Source: JAFARZ01 sp035651595
GTDB taxonomy: Bacteria; Actinomycetota; Actinomycetes; Streptosporangiales; Streptosporangiaceae
Direction of reading: 5' to 3'
Assembly (NCBI GenBank): GCA_035651595.1
Contig: DASRFJ010000099.1
Location: 1-64,000, forward strand
DNA length: 64,000 nucleotides
Within the stretch, counting starts at the first letter, position 1. Each line of letters starts with the position of its first letter. Shown here piece after piece: positions 41,289-49,062 of the stretch. The translations under genes and the position numbers were made by a program. The notes under the pieces were generated by a model that was not told the DNA's origin, did no database searches, and was given only the letters and a program-made list of their open reading frames with translations.

Positions 41289-44200
41289 GTGCTGGTCCGA
41301 GGGGTGGCGGTCGTGCGTGACCTGCGGGTTATCGGCGAACTCCGGCTGTCAGGGGCGACCGCCGGGCTGCCTGCCAGCCGCCGCGCCCGCGGCCTGCTCG
41401 GCTGGCTCGCGGTCCATCCCGGCGCGCACCACCGGTCCCGGCTGGCCGGCCTGTTCTGGCCCGACGTGCTCGAGGCGAGCGCCCGCGCCAGCCTGCGCAG
41501 TGCCATGTGGGCATTGCGCCCCGCACTGGGATCTTGCCTGATCACCAGCCGCGACACGGTTTCTCTCGGCGGCGAGATCCGGGTGGATGTGCGGGAGTTC
41601 CGGCGGCTGCTCGCGGCTGGCCAGACCACCGAGGCGCTCGCGCTCGCGGATGGGGGCCTGCTCCAGGAGATGGATGACGACTGGGTCCTGGACGCTCGGG
41701 AGGAACTCGACCGCGACGTCGCCGGCGCGCTGGCCGAGCTGACCAGGCAGGCGGTGGGGTCCGGCGACACGGCCAGCGCGCTGAGCTGGGCGCTCCGGTG
41801 GGCCGCGCTGTGCCCGCTGGATGAGACGGCGGGCGCGGCCCTCATCCGGGCGCACATCGACGCCGGTGACGGGCCGGCGGCGGTAGCGGCCTTCGGCAGG
41901 CTCCGGCAGCGGCTCGGCACCGAACTCGGCGTGCCGGTGTCCGCGGCAACCGAGGCGCTGGTGGCACCGTTGCGCACGACGGCCGCCGCGGCACCGCGGT
42001 GGCCGGGCACGAGCGACCCGCCGCCAGCCGGCCTGGTGGGCAGAGATCGCCAGTTCGGCGAGCTGATTGCCGGGTGGCGGACAGCCCGGGCGGGCACCGG
42101 AGCGGTGATCTTGCTCGCGGGCGAGGGCGGCATCGGCAAGACGCGGCTGGTGCTCGAGCTCCAGACCCGGGCCGGCGCCACCGCGGTGCGCGCGGGACCG
42201 GTCGTGGCGGCGCCGTTCGTCCTGTGGACGGAGGCGCTGAGCGAGCTTGTCGCGGTGACCGGCCGGCCGGACGAGCCGTGGACCGCCGATCTGGCCAGGA
42301 TCGTCCCGTCGCTCGGCCAGCCAGGGCCCACGCTGAGCGATCCGCAGCTGGAGCGGGTCCGGCTGTGTGAGGCGGTGGTGCAGTTCCTCGGCTGGGCGGC
42401 GCGCCGGGCACCGCTGCTCGTCGCGTTCGAGGACGTGCACCTTGCCGACGGGGCGAGCCTGGACCTGATCGCCTACGCCGGGCGACGGCTGCGCCGGATG
42501 CCGGTGCTCCTCGTGCTGACCAGGCGCCTGCTGCCGGTCCGGCAGCAGCTCGACGGGGTGCTCTCGGCGCTGCGCTCGCACGGCGCGCTGGCCGCGGAGC
42601 TGGAGCTCGGACCGTTGCCAGGCGACGCCGTGCGGGAGCTGATCCGGTCGGCCGCACCGGACCTGGCCGCGTCCGTGATCCGCCAGATCACCGAGCTGGC
42701 CGACGGCAGCCCGCTGCTGGCCATCGAAACCGCGCGGGCCGCCGCCGGCGGCGCGGCGGACATTCCGGCCGGCCTAGCCGGCGTGGTGCGCCAGGCCATG
42801 GGCGGGCTGTCGGTTCCCGCGCGGCTGTGTGCCGAGTTCGCCGCCGCCGCGGGCCGCGATCTCGATCGGGCCGAGGTCGCGGCGCTGCCGCTGCCCAGCC
42901 CCGCGCGGGACGTGGCGGAGGCGCTGGGCTCGGGTCTGCTCGCCGCCGTGGACGGCCGCCTCGGCTTCCGTCACACGCTGCTGCGCGACGCGGCTTACCA
43001 GGCGCTCGCCGAACCGGTCCGGGTGCGGCTGCATGGCGAGCTCGCCCGGATTCTGCGCAAGCGCGGCGGCCAGCGCGCCGCGGAGATCGCCCGTCATCTG
43101 CTCCTGGCGGGTCAGGACGAAGCAGCGGTGGCCCATCTGGCGCTGGCCGCGCGGGATGCCCGGCGGGTCGCGGACGTGGCCGCGGCGTCCGGTTTCCTCA
43201 GCGAGGCGCTGCGCATCGAACCCGGCGACCCCGAGATGCTGATCGAGCTGGCCGAGGTCCAGGCGTTTCTCGGTGTGCCTGACGAGTCCGACCGGGCCTT
43301 CGACCGCGCGCTCGGGCTGATCGCGCCGGCCGACTCCGGTGCGCTGATCAGCGCCTGGCTGCGGCGAGGACGGTGGCTCCGCGGCGGCATCTGTCACCCG
43401 CGCGAGTCGCGCCGTTCGTACCAGAGCGCGCTGGACGTGCTGGACCGTGACCCGGACGCGCCGGCCCGCGCCGAGGCGCTGGCGGGCCTGGCCTGGGCCG
43501 AAGCGGTGGCCGGGGACCCGGGCGAGGTGGACGCCCTGCTCGCCGAGGCGGACCGGATCCTCGGCAGCAACCCCAGCGACCTGCTCGCGCATGACATCGG
43601 GGTGGCCCGCGGCCACGCGCTGATCAGGGCTGGCCAGTTCACGGCCAGCTTCGGTCCGCTGATCGCGGCGAGCACCGCCGCGGGCCGGGCCGGCCGGCCA
43701 GACATGGCCTACAGCTGCCTGTCGAACGCGGCGAGCGCCGCGGTCTGTGCTGGGGACTTCGGCAGAGCGCTTGATTTCGCCGACCGGTGCCTGCCCCTGG
43801 TCACCCCGAACGGCCTGCTCCGGCTGTGTGTCTACGCTCAGGTCGCCAGGTCCGCGATCCTGCGTCGCCTGGACCGCCGCGGCGAGGCGCGGCAGGCCTG
43901 CGACGCGGCGGCCGGGTACGCCGGCCGGATCGGGCTCCCGGAGCTCGACGGCCTGGTCCGCGCCGAACGCGGGCTGCTTGAACTGGACTGCGTGGCGTCT
44001 GGCGCGGGTGCCGGGGCGGCGGTCGTGGAGCTGGCGGCCGCCCTTGAGCTAGGCGCGCCGGTCAGCCGGCCGGCCACCCGGCTACGGCTCGCCGAGGCGC
44101 TCGCGCTGGCGAGCCGTCCGGACGCCGCCGAGGCCGAGCTGCGCAACGTGGTGCTCGAGCCGGTCGGCCCCGCTGACTTCCCCGCCACGCTGGTCGCCCG

Positions 44201-44444
44201 GATGAGCCGGGTGCAGGGCTTGATCGCGGTCGCCCGCGGCGATATCCCGCTGGCCGGGCGCCGCATGGCCGAATCCGTGGCAGCGTGGCAGCGCGTCGTC
44301 GCGACGCTGGACGGCCGGCAGGCAGGGGCGGACTACGTCGCGTCGCTCATCGACCTCGGCCGCCCGCCGGTGAGCGCGCTGGTCGAGCCGGCCGCCGAGC
44401 TGGCCCTCGTCACCGCCGAACTAGCAACCCTGCGCGGGAGGTAG
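41289..44444 (+). CDS. SARP/BTAD-AAA ATPase regulator
   Basis: A 1051-aa regulator. The N-terminus (LRVIGELRLSGATAGLPASR, RGLLGWLAVHPGAHHRSRLA, LFWPDVLEASARASLRSAMW) is a winged-helix SARP domain, followed by a BTAD-like helical domain up to about 230. A STAND ATPase has its P-loop GEGGIGKT near residues 278-285 and LVAFEDVHLADGASLD as Walker B. The C-terminal half is helical repeats. GTG 41289 is the longest start; GTGs at 41304 and 41313 are also possible. It is followed after 5 bp by an SRPBCC gene whose ribosome site overlaps its stop. Confidence 0.9.
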   Translation: MLVRGVAVVRDLRVIGELRLSGATAGLPASRRARGLLGWLAVHPGAHHRSRLAGLFWPDVLEASARASLRSAMWALRPALGSCLITSRDTVSLGGEIRVDVREFRRLLAAGQTTEALALADGGLLQEMDDDWVLDAREELDRDVAGALAELTRQAVGSGDTASALSWALRWAALCPLDETAGAALIRAHIDAGDGPAAVAAFGRLRQRLGTELGVPVSAATEALVAPLRTTAAAAPRWPGTSDPPPAGLVGRDRQFGELIAGWRTARAGTGAVILLAGEGGIGKTRLVLELQTRAGATAVRAGPVVAAPFVLWTEALSELVAVTGRPDEPWTADLARIVPSLGQPGPTLSDPQLERVRLCEAVVQFLGWAARRAPLLVAFEDVHLADGASLDLIAYAGRRLRRMPVLLVLTRRLLPVRQQLDGVLSALRSHGALAAELELGPLPGDAVRELIRSAAPDLAASVIRQITELADGSPLLAIETARAAAGGAADIPAGLAGVVRQAMGGLSVPARLCAEFAAAAGRDLDRAEVAALPLPSPARDVAEALGSGLLAAVDGRLGFRHTLLRDAAYQALAEPVRVRLHGELARILRKRGGQRAAEIARHLLLAGQDEAAVAHLALAARDARRVADVAAASGFLSEALRIEPGDPEMLIELAEVQAFLGVPDESDRAFDRALGLIAPADSGALISAWLRRGRWLRGGICHPRESRRSYQSALDVLDRDPDAPARAEALAGLAWAEAVAGDPGEVDALLAEADRILGSNPSDLLAHDIGVARGHALIRAGQFTASFGPLIAASTAAGRAGRPDMAYSCLSNAASAAVCAGDFGRALDFADRCLPLVTPNGLLRLCVYAQVARSAILRRLDRRGEARQACDAAAGYAGRIGLPELDGLVRAERGLLELDCVASGAGAGAAVVELAAALELGAPVSRPATRLRLAEALALASRPDAAEAELRNVVLEPVGPADFPATLVARMSRVQGLIAVARGDIPLAGRRMAESVAAWQRVVATLDGRQAGADYVASLIDLGRPPVSALVEPAAELALVTAELATLRGR

Positions 44445-44449
44445 CCCAC

Positions 44450-44869
44450 ATGCCTTCGTTTGACCAGACGGCGATCAGCGACGCCGCTCCGGAGGAAGTC
44501 TGGAAGCTGCTCTACGATCCGGCCAGGTTCCCGGACTGGTGGGCAGGGGTCGGTTCGGTCGACCCGCACGGTGATGGTTACACGATGTACCCGGAGGGAT
44601 ATCCGGACTTCCCGATGCCGCAGGCCCTTGCGGTGAGCCAGGAAACGGGCACGGTCACGATCTCCTGCCTGGTTTCCGACCTGCGGTTCGCCTGGCAACT
44701 GCGTCCGCATGGCGCCGGAACCGAGATCTCAGTGCACGTCGAGATCCCGGACAGCGAGGCACACCGCCTGGACGCACAGCGCGAGACGATCAGTCAGTCG
44801 CTGATCCGGCTGGCGATCTCGGCGGCGCAGCCCCAGGACAGCGAGATGCCGGCGCCGCCGTGGCCGTAG
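44450..44869 (+). CDS. SRPBCC/START-like protein
   Basis: A 139-aa protein starting MPSFDQTAISDAAPEEVWKL and continuing LYDPARFPDWWAG, the standard SRPBCC opening. The rest (SCLVSDLRFAWQLRPHGAG, TEISVHVEIPDSEA) fits the fold. ATG 44450 has GGGAGG overlapping the SARP-ATPase stop, so it is translationally linked with that gene. Its 3' end overlaps the convergent oxidase gene by 76 bp. Ligand unknown. Confidence 0.85.
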   Translation: MPSFDQTAISDAAPEEVWKLLYDPARFPDWWAGVGSVDPHGDGYTMYPEGYPDFPMPQALAVSQETGTVTISCLVSDLRFAWQLRPHGAGTEISVHVEIPDSEAHRLDAQRETISQSLIRLAISAAQPQDSEMPAPPWP

Positions 44870-45723
44870 TTGTGCCAGACCACGCTGTCGCCGACGCGCT
44901 CGGGCTCGAGCCGGACCTCGGGACGGCACGGGCGCAGGCCGACGCGGTGTTCCAGGATCCGGCAGCCATGCAAGCGAGGCTCGATTCTCAGTGCGCCAGC
45001 CACTATTCGTTCCGCGATAAATGGTTTAGGAGTCAGCTCCCAGTCGCCCTCCTCCATCGTGCCGCCGAGAAGGATCGTGTCGCCGTGCGGGAACATGTAC
45101 ACCGTGCTGGGGAGCGGCTCGTCGCGCGAGATGAAGAACTCATCGATGCCGGGGTTCTCCGCGATCACCACCTGGCCGCGGATCGGGTACACCGCCGGGT
45201 CGGGGACAAGGTAGCGGGCGGTAATGCCGGAGCAGTTCACGACCACCGGCGCCACCTCGAGCGTGGGCACCTCGGCGATCTCCAGCATGCCGCCCGCCAG
45301 CGCGTACCGTTTGCGCAGGTAGTCCAAGTACACCGGCATGCTGGCCAGCGGCGCCGTGTAGTGCCAGCCGCCGGTGAAACCGGGCGCGAGCTCGGCCGGC
45401 TCGCACCACCGCATGCTGGGCAGCAGGTCCGCCCAGAAGGGCAGTTCCGCCTCGGTCCTGGTCACCTCCTTGCCGGAGGCCATCCGCACGCCGCTGTCCG
45501 GGTCGTTCGCCAGCTTGGCCAGCACGTCCAGGCTGTGCTCCGCCCAGCCCAGGGCGCGGTCCGGCGCACCCACGTGGACCGGCCCCCAGATCGCGCCCGC
45601 CGCCACCGACGTGGTGCGCTCGGGCGGCGCCGCGGTGCGGATCGTTACGGTGTGCCCGGCCTCGGCCAGGCAGATTCCGGTGGTCAGGCCGCTCACGCCG
45701 GCGCCGATGACAACTACTTCCAT
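44794..45723 (-). CDS. FAD-dependent D-amino-acid oxidase-like protein
   Basis: A 309-aa oxidase of the DAO family. The FAD-binding start is VVVIGAGVSGLTTGICLAEA. The active-site region has YLVPDPAVYPIRGQVV with the conserved RGQ, and the C-terminus NYGHGGAGISLSWGCA is the second flavin-binding signature. It would oxidatively deaminate D-amino acids (or a related amine) with O2. ATG 45723 gives the canonical N-terminus; ATG 45735 would add four residues. It is divergent from a phosphoesterase gene, with a tandem palindrome between them. Confidence 0.9.
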   Translation of the reverse strand: MEVVVIGAGVSGLTTGICLAEAGHTVTIRTAAPPERTTSVAAGAIWGPVHVGAPDRALGWAEHSLDVLAKLANDPDSGVRMASGKEVTRTEAELPFWADLLPSMRWCEPAELAPGFTGGWHYTAPLASMPVYLDYLRKRYALAGGMLEIAEVPTLEVAPVVVNCSGITARYLVPDPAVYPIRGQVVIAENPGIDEFFISRDEPLPSTVYMFPHGDTILLGGTMEEGDWELTPKPFIAERIVAGALRIEPRLHGCRILEHRVGLRPCRPEVRLEPERVGDSVVWHNYGHGGAGISLSWGCAAEIASRISD

Positions 45724-45738
45724 ATCGGTAAGCATGCA

Positions 45739-45758
45739 TCAACGTTGATCAACGTTGA
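45739..45758. promoter_or_regulatory. two abutting TCAACGTTGA palindromes
   Basis: The perfect 10-bp palindrome TCAACGTTGA occurs twice without a gap (45739-45748, 45749-45758), in the narrow space between the divergent oxidase and phosphoesterase starts. It probably controls one or both genes. No regulator gene is adjacent, so the binding protein is unknown. A -35-like TTGATC lies within it, with the phosphoesterase start about 25-30 bp downstream. Confidence 0.65.
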
Positions 45759-45766
45759 CGCGTGGC

Positions 45767-47236
45767 ATGCTTATCGCCGTGAGTGAGCTGACGGATGCGC
45801 ACGCTAGGCTGGTTGACCAGGCGACCGCGGCCGATGCGGGCGGCGCTGGGCTGCGGGACATCGAGCACGTGGTCATCCTGATCCAGGAGAACCGGTCGTT
45901 CGACCATTACTTCGGCACCATGTCGGGGGTACGCGGCTTCGCGGATCCGGCGGCGCTGCCCGGCGTTTTCGACCAGCAGGGGCGCCCGGTGGGCGCGGAT
46001 CAGTTCGTCCAGCCGTTCCGGCTGTGGAGCGATCCGCCTGGCCGGGACGGGCAGTGCCTGAACGACATCGCGCATACCTGGGCGGTGCAGCACCAGAGCT
46101 GGAACGGCGGGCGGATGGATTCGTTCGTCTCCGCGCACCTGACCGCGGACGGGGCCGCGGACGGGCCGTCCACGATGGGCTACTACGCGCGCGCCGACCT
46201 GCCGTTGTTCTACGCGCTCGCGGACGCGTTCACGGTGTGCGACGGGTACTTCTGCTCGGTGCTCGGGCCGACCGACTCGAACCGGGTGATGTCGATGTCC
46301 GCATCGATCGACCCGGACGGGGCGGCCGGCGGCCCGGTGCTGGAGACATATGTCGAGCGGGTGACGCACTACGGGTCGCTGCACTGGGAGACGATGCCGG
46401 AGCGACTTCAGGCCGCCGGGGTCAGCTGGAAGGTGTACAGCGCGCGGCTCGGCGAGCTGGCGCTGAGCCCGCTGCCGTACTTCAAGGCGTTCGCCGATCC
46501 GTTCTCGGTGCGCGGGGTCGAGCTGGTGGCGCGCGGGCTGACACCGGACTTCCCCGATCACTTCATGGACGACCTGGCGCACGGGAAGCTGCCCGCGGTG
46601 TCGTGGATCATCCCGCCGCTGGCGCAGTGCGAGCACCCCGCGGCGCCGCCGGCCTGGGGCGAGCACCTGGTGCATACCATTTTGTCCGCGCTGGTCGCGA
46701 AGCCGGACGTGTGGGAGCGGACGGTGCTGTTCGTGGTGCATGACGAGAACGGCGGCTTCTTCGACCACGTGCCGCCGGTGACCGCGCCGCAGGGGACACC
46801 GGGGGAGTGGCTGACGTCCTCGCCTTTGCCGGCCGCTGCCGGGGGGATCCGCGGTCCGGTCGGGCTCGGGTTCCGGGTCAGCTGCCTGGTGATCTCGCCG
46901 TTCAGCCGCGGCGGCTGGGTGTGCTCTGACGTGTTCGATCACACGTCGCTGCTGCGGTTCATCGAGACGCGGTTCGGCGTCGAGGTGCCGAACCTGTCCG
47001 CCTGGCGCCGGTCGGTGACCGGGGACATGACGTCGTGCCTTGGCGTGACCCCCGACGTCGCGGTGCCGCCGCTGCCGGAAACGTCGATCGGCGCGGCCAC
47101 GTCCGTCGTGGAGCAGGCGGTGCTGAACGCGCTGGCGGGAACCGTTGACCGCGGGGTGGCATATCCGGTGCCTTCGGCCAACGCGATGCCCGCGCAGGAA
47201 GCGGCGCCAATCCGCCGCCGCCGTGGCCCCACGTGA
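45767..47236 (+). CDS. phospholipase C-like phosphoesterase (PF04185 type)
   Basis: A 489-aa member of the phosphoesterase family that contains bacterial phospholipases C and acid phosphatases. Conserved segments are HVVILIQENRSFDHYFG, LGPTDSNRVMSMSAS, VVHDENGGFFDHVPPV and SDVFDHTSLLRFIETRFGV. Unlike most secreted members there is no Tat or Sec signal peptide, so it may stay in the cytoplasm. The start is ATG 45767 or GTG 45779; no ribosome site is evident, and a leaderless transcript from the GTG is plausible. A 31-bp tandem repeat follows its stop. Confidence 0.88.
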   Translation: MLIAVSELTDAHARLVDQATAADAGGAGLRDIEHVVILIQENRSFDHYFGTMSGVRGFADPAALPGVFDQQGRPVGADQFVQPFRLWSDPPGRDGQCLNDIAHTWAVQHQSWNGGRMDSFVSAHLTADGAADGPSTMGYYARADLPLFYALADAFTVCDGYFCSVLGPTDSNRVMSMSASIDPDGAAGGPVLETYVERVTHYGSLHWETMPERLQAAGVSWKVYSARLGELALSPLPYFKAFADPFSVRGVELVARGLTPDFPDHFMDDLAHGKLPAVSWIIPPLAQCEHPAAPPAWGEHLVHTILSALVAKPDVWERTVLFVVHDENGGFFDHVPPVTAPQGTPGEWLTSSPLPAAAGGIRGPVGLGFRVSCLVISPFSRGGWVCSDVFDHTSLLRFIETRFGVEVPNLSAWRRSVTGDMTSCLGVTPDVAVPPLPETSIGAATSVVEQAVLNALAGTVDRGVAYPVPSANAMPAQEAAPIRRRRGPT

Positions 47237-47257
47237 CCTTTCGTGACCCCGCGGGAC

Positions 47258-47354
47258 CTTTCGTGACCTGTTCGGCGACCCTCGTGACCCCTCGTGACCT
47301 GTTCGGCGACCCTCGTGGCCCTTCGTGACCTGTTCGGCGACCCTCGTGGCCCTT
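47258..47354. repeat. 31-bp tandem repeat
   Basis: Three near-identical 31-bp units start tcgtgacctgttcggcgacc and continue with ctcgtgaccc or ctcgtggccc. A partial unit precedes them directly after the phosphoesterase stop. The units contain a shorter internal echo of cgtgacc/cgtggcc. There is no spacer structure. Confidence 0.88.
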
Positions 47355-47433
47355 CGTGGACCTATAGGCGCGCGGCGTACCGCCCCCATGCCGGACATGT
47401 CTCCCATGCCGGGCGCGCTCCCGGGCGGCACGG

Positions 47434-47486
47434 ATTATTGCGGACACTTACCCCCCCGGATCGGGGGGGTAAGTGTCCGCAATAAT
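47434..47486. repeat. dispersed palindromic repeat, copy P5 (best preserved)
   Basis: The 53-bp element has two 23-bp arms that are perfect inverted repeats (attattgcggacacttaccc plus ccc, and its complement) around cggatcg, which can itself close further. It lies between convergent genes, where a bidirectional terminator would be expected, although no U-tract dominates. Confidence 0.92.
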
Positions 47487-47586
47487 TTCCGCATTGCTTT
47501 CGAGGCGCCGGGAAGCGCCGTGGTCCGCCTGCCGCTGGGGTGTCCGATGCCCGCTGGGGCGGCAGGCGGACCAGGTCTGGTTCCGG

Positions 47587-48744
47587 CTAGCCGTGGTGCG
47601 GAGCGCCGTGCGCGGCTAGCTGGAGGTCTTGCTGCATGTCGAAGTAGGCCTGCTTCGGCTGCTGGTTCACGTCGTAGATCGTGGCGTAGCCCTCTCCGGT
47701 GAAGAAACCGGGAACCCAGGAATCCGCGTCGGTGAAACCCCAGACGGTGAACGAGATGCACTCGGGAACGGCGAGGGCGGCCTTGAGCATCTGCGAGAAT
47801 TCGTAGGGCTGCGCGAACAGCGCGAGGTTGTCCGTCGGCACCTGCTCGGTCGCGTTGTTGACGAACGTGCGGACGTCGGCCTCGGTGATCGCGACCTTCA
47901 GGCCCAGGCTGGCGTACCGCTCGAGGTCCTGCTGGAAGCGCTGCGGGCTGAACCCGAATTGGGTGTCGAGATGGCCCTGGTTACCGACGCCGTGGATCGG
48001 CACGCCTTCGGCCAGCATCTGCTTGAGCCACGCAAATACCGCGTCGCTCTTGGCGTTGCTGCCGTCCTCGCCGGCGATGTTGTAGTCGTTGTACACGAGT
48101 ATCGCGTGCGGGTCGGCCTCGTGTGCCCAGCGGAAGGCCTGGGGGATGATGCCGGGTCCGAGGTGGGAGACCCAGAAGTCGTTCGGGTTGATGCCGGAGG
48201 GGTTGGCGTCGAGGAAGAACTCGTTGGCGACATCCCACTGCCAGATCTTGCCCCGGAAGCGGGTGACCTCGGTGATGATGTGCTGGTGCAGCAGGTCGAA
48301 CAGCTGCGAGTTGCTGATGCTGCCGTTGGAGACGCCGGTCGTGAGCCAGTCGGGGAGCTGGTTGTGCCACAGCAGCGTGTGCCCGCGGATGAGCTGTTTG
48401 TTCGCCTGGGCGAACGCGACCAGCTGATCCGCCTGCGACCAGTCGAATCCGCCCTGGGTCGGCTCGACGATCTGCCACTTCATGGCGTTGCCGGGGGTGA
48501 CCACGGAAAACTGGCTGCCGGCGATCGCGGCGTAGGTGGGAGTCTCGATATCTTGCGGGATGAGTGCGGTGCCGATGCGGAGGTTGATCTTCGCGGCCAG
48601 CGCTCGCAGGGAGTCGGGATCGTTCGCTGTATTTGCCGTGTTCGCCGTGGCGGAGCGCACCGCCGCCGTGGCGCTGGTGCCCGTGCCGAGCACCGCCGCC
48701 GCGCTCGTGGCGGCACCGAATGCGAGGAAACTGCGACGTCTCAT
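47587..48744 (-). CDS. endo-1,4-beta-xylanase, glycoside hydrolase family 10
   Basis: A 385-aa secreted xylanase. The N-terminus (MRRRSFLAFGAATSAAAVLG) is a Tat signal peptide with an RRRSF motif. The GH10 barrel follows directly, with acid/base Glu in WQWDVANEFFLD and nucleophile Glu in VAITEADVRTF, plus GHTLLWHNQLPDW with the conserved histidine. There is no carbohydrate-binding module. ATG 48744 follows GGAGG. Two CGAAA..TTTCG palindromes upstream (48780-48791 and 48926-48936) match the operator known for actinomycete xylanase genes. Confidence 0.95.
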   Translation of the reverse strand: MRRRSFLAFGAATSAAAVLGTGTSATAAVRSATANTANTANDPDSLRALAAKINLRIGTALIPQDIETPTYAAIAGSQFSVVTPGNAMKWQIVEPTQGGFDWSQADQLVAFAQANKQLIRGHTLLWHNQLPDWLTTGVSNGSISNSQLFDLLHQHIITEVTRFRGKIWQWDVANEFFLDANPSGINPNDFWVSHLGPGIIPQAFRWAHEADPHAILVYNDYNIAGEDGSNAKSDAVFAWLKQMLAEGVPIHGVGNQGHLDTQFGFSPQRFQQDLERYASLGLKVAITEADVRTFVNNATEQVPTDNLALFAQPYEFSQMLKAALAVPECISFTVWGFTDADSWVPGFFTGEGYATIYDVNQQPKQAYFDMQQDLQLAAHGAPHHG

Positions 48745-48779
48745 GGGATCGCCTCCTAAGCGTCGAGATCCGTTACCAC

Positions 48780-48791
48780 CGAAAAGTTTCG
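48780..48791. promoter_or_regulatory. xylanase-type operator, proximal
   Basis: CGAAA-AG-TTTCG, an inverted repeat with a two-base centre, 36 bp upstream of the xylanase start codon and followed by an AT-rich stretch. It differs from the distal site by one extra central base. Confidence 0.55.
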
Positions 48792-48925
48792 ATATTGTTT
48801 TGGAAGTATCGGATGACCGCAAAGTAGGACGTCGCGCGTTACGTGTCAACAGGAACGGTGCACAAAGTGCGCGCGGAGACGGATGTGTGCAGGTCAAATG
48901 GGAAATACGATTTTCGATCGCTTTC

Positions 48926-48936
48926 CGAAAGTTTCG
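48926..48936. promoter_or_regulatory. xylanase-type operator, distal
   Basis: CGAAAGTTTCG is an exact match to the CGAAA-N-TTTCG inverted repeat described upstream of several actinomycete xylanase genes, where it mediates repression. It lies about 180 bp upstream of the xylanase start; both sites are followed by GATA. Confidence 0.65.
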
Positions 48937-49062
48937 ATACAGCAGTTTGATGAGACGGGACGGGCAAAAGGGCGCAGCCGGGGTACGCCGGGGTGCCGGG
49001 ATACGCCCGAGGACGCCGGATACCGGGTACAGTTGCCGGGGCGCGGGCGCGGCGGGTACGGC

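Larger units (their letters stand above)
47237..47586. other. intergenic region with tandem repeat and palindrome
   Basis: Contains the 31-bp tandem repeat (47258-47354), the best-preserved dispersed palindrome (47434-47486), and about 100 bp of GC-rich sequence without features. It separates the convergent phosphoesterase and xylanase genes. No gene is supported. Confidence 0.75.
48745..49062. other. xylanase promoter region
   Basis: A 318-bp gap between two minus-strand genes. It is AT-richer in two patches (48780-48825 and 48895-48950), each holding a CGAAA..TTTCG palindrome. The remainder (48960-49060) is GC-rich with short direct repeats of gccggggtac/ccgggat type. No gene is supported. 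Confidence 0.7.

Noticed and set aside
45749..47431. 560-aa minus-strand ORF over the phosphoesterase gene
   Set aside because: Antisense shadow; it also runs through the 31-bp tandem repeat, which explains its length.
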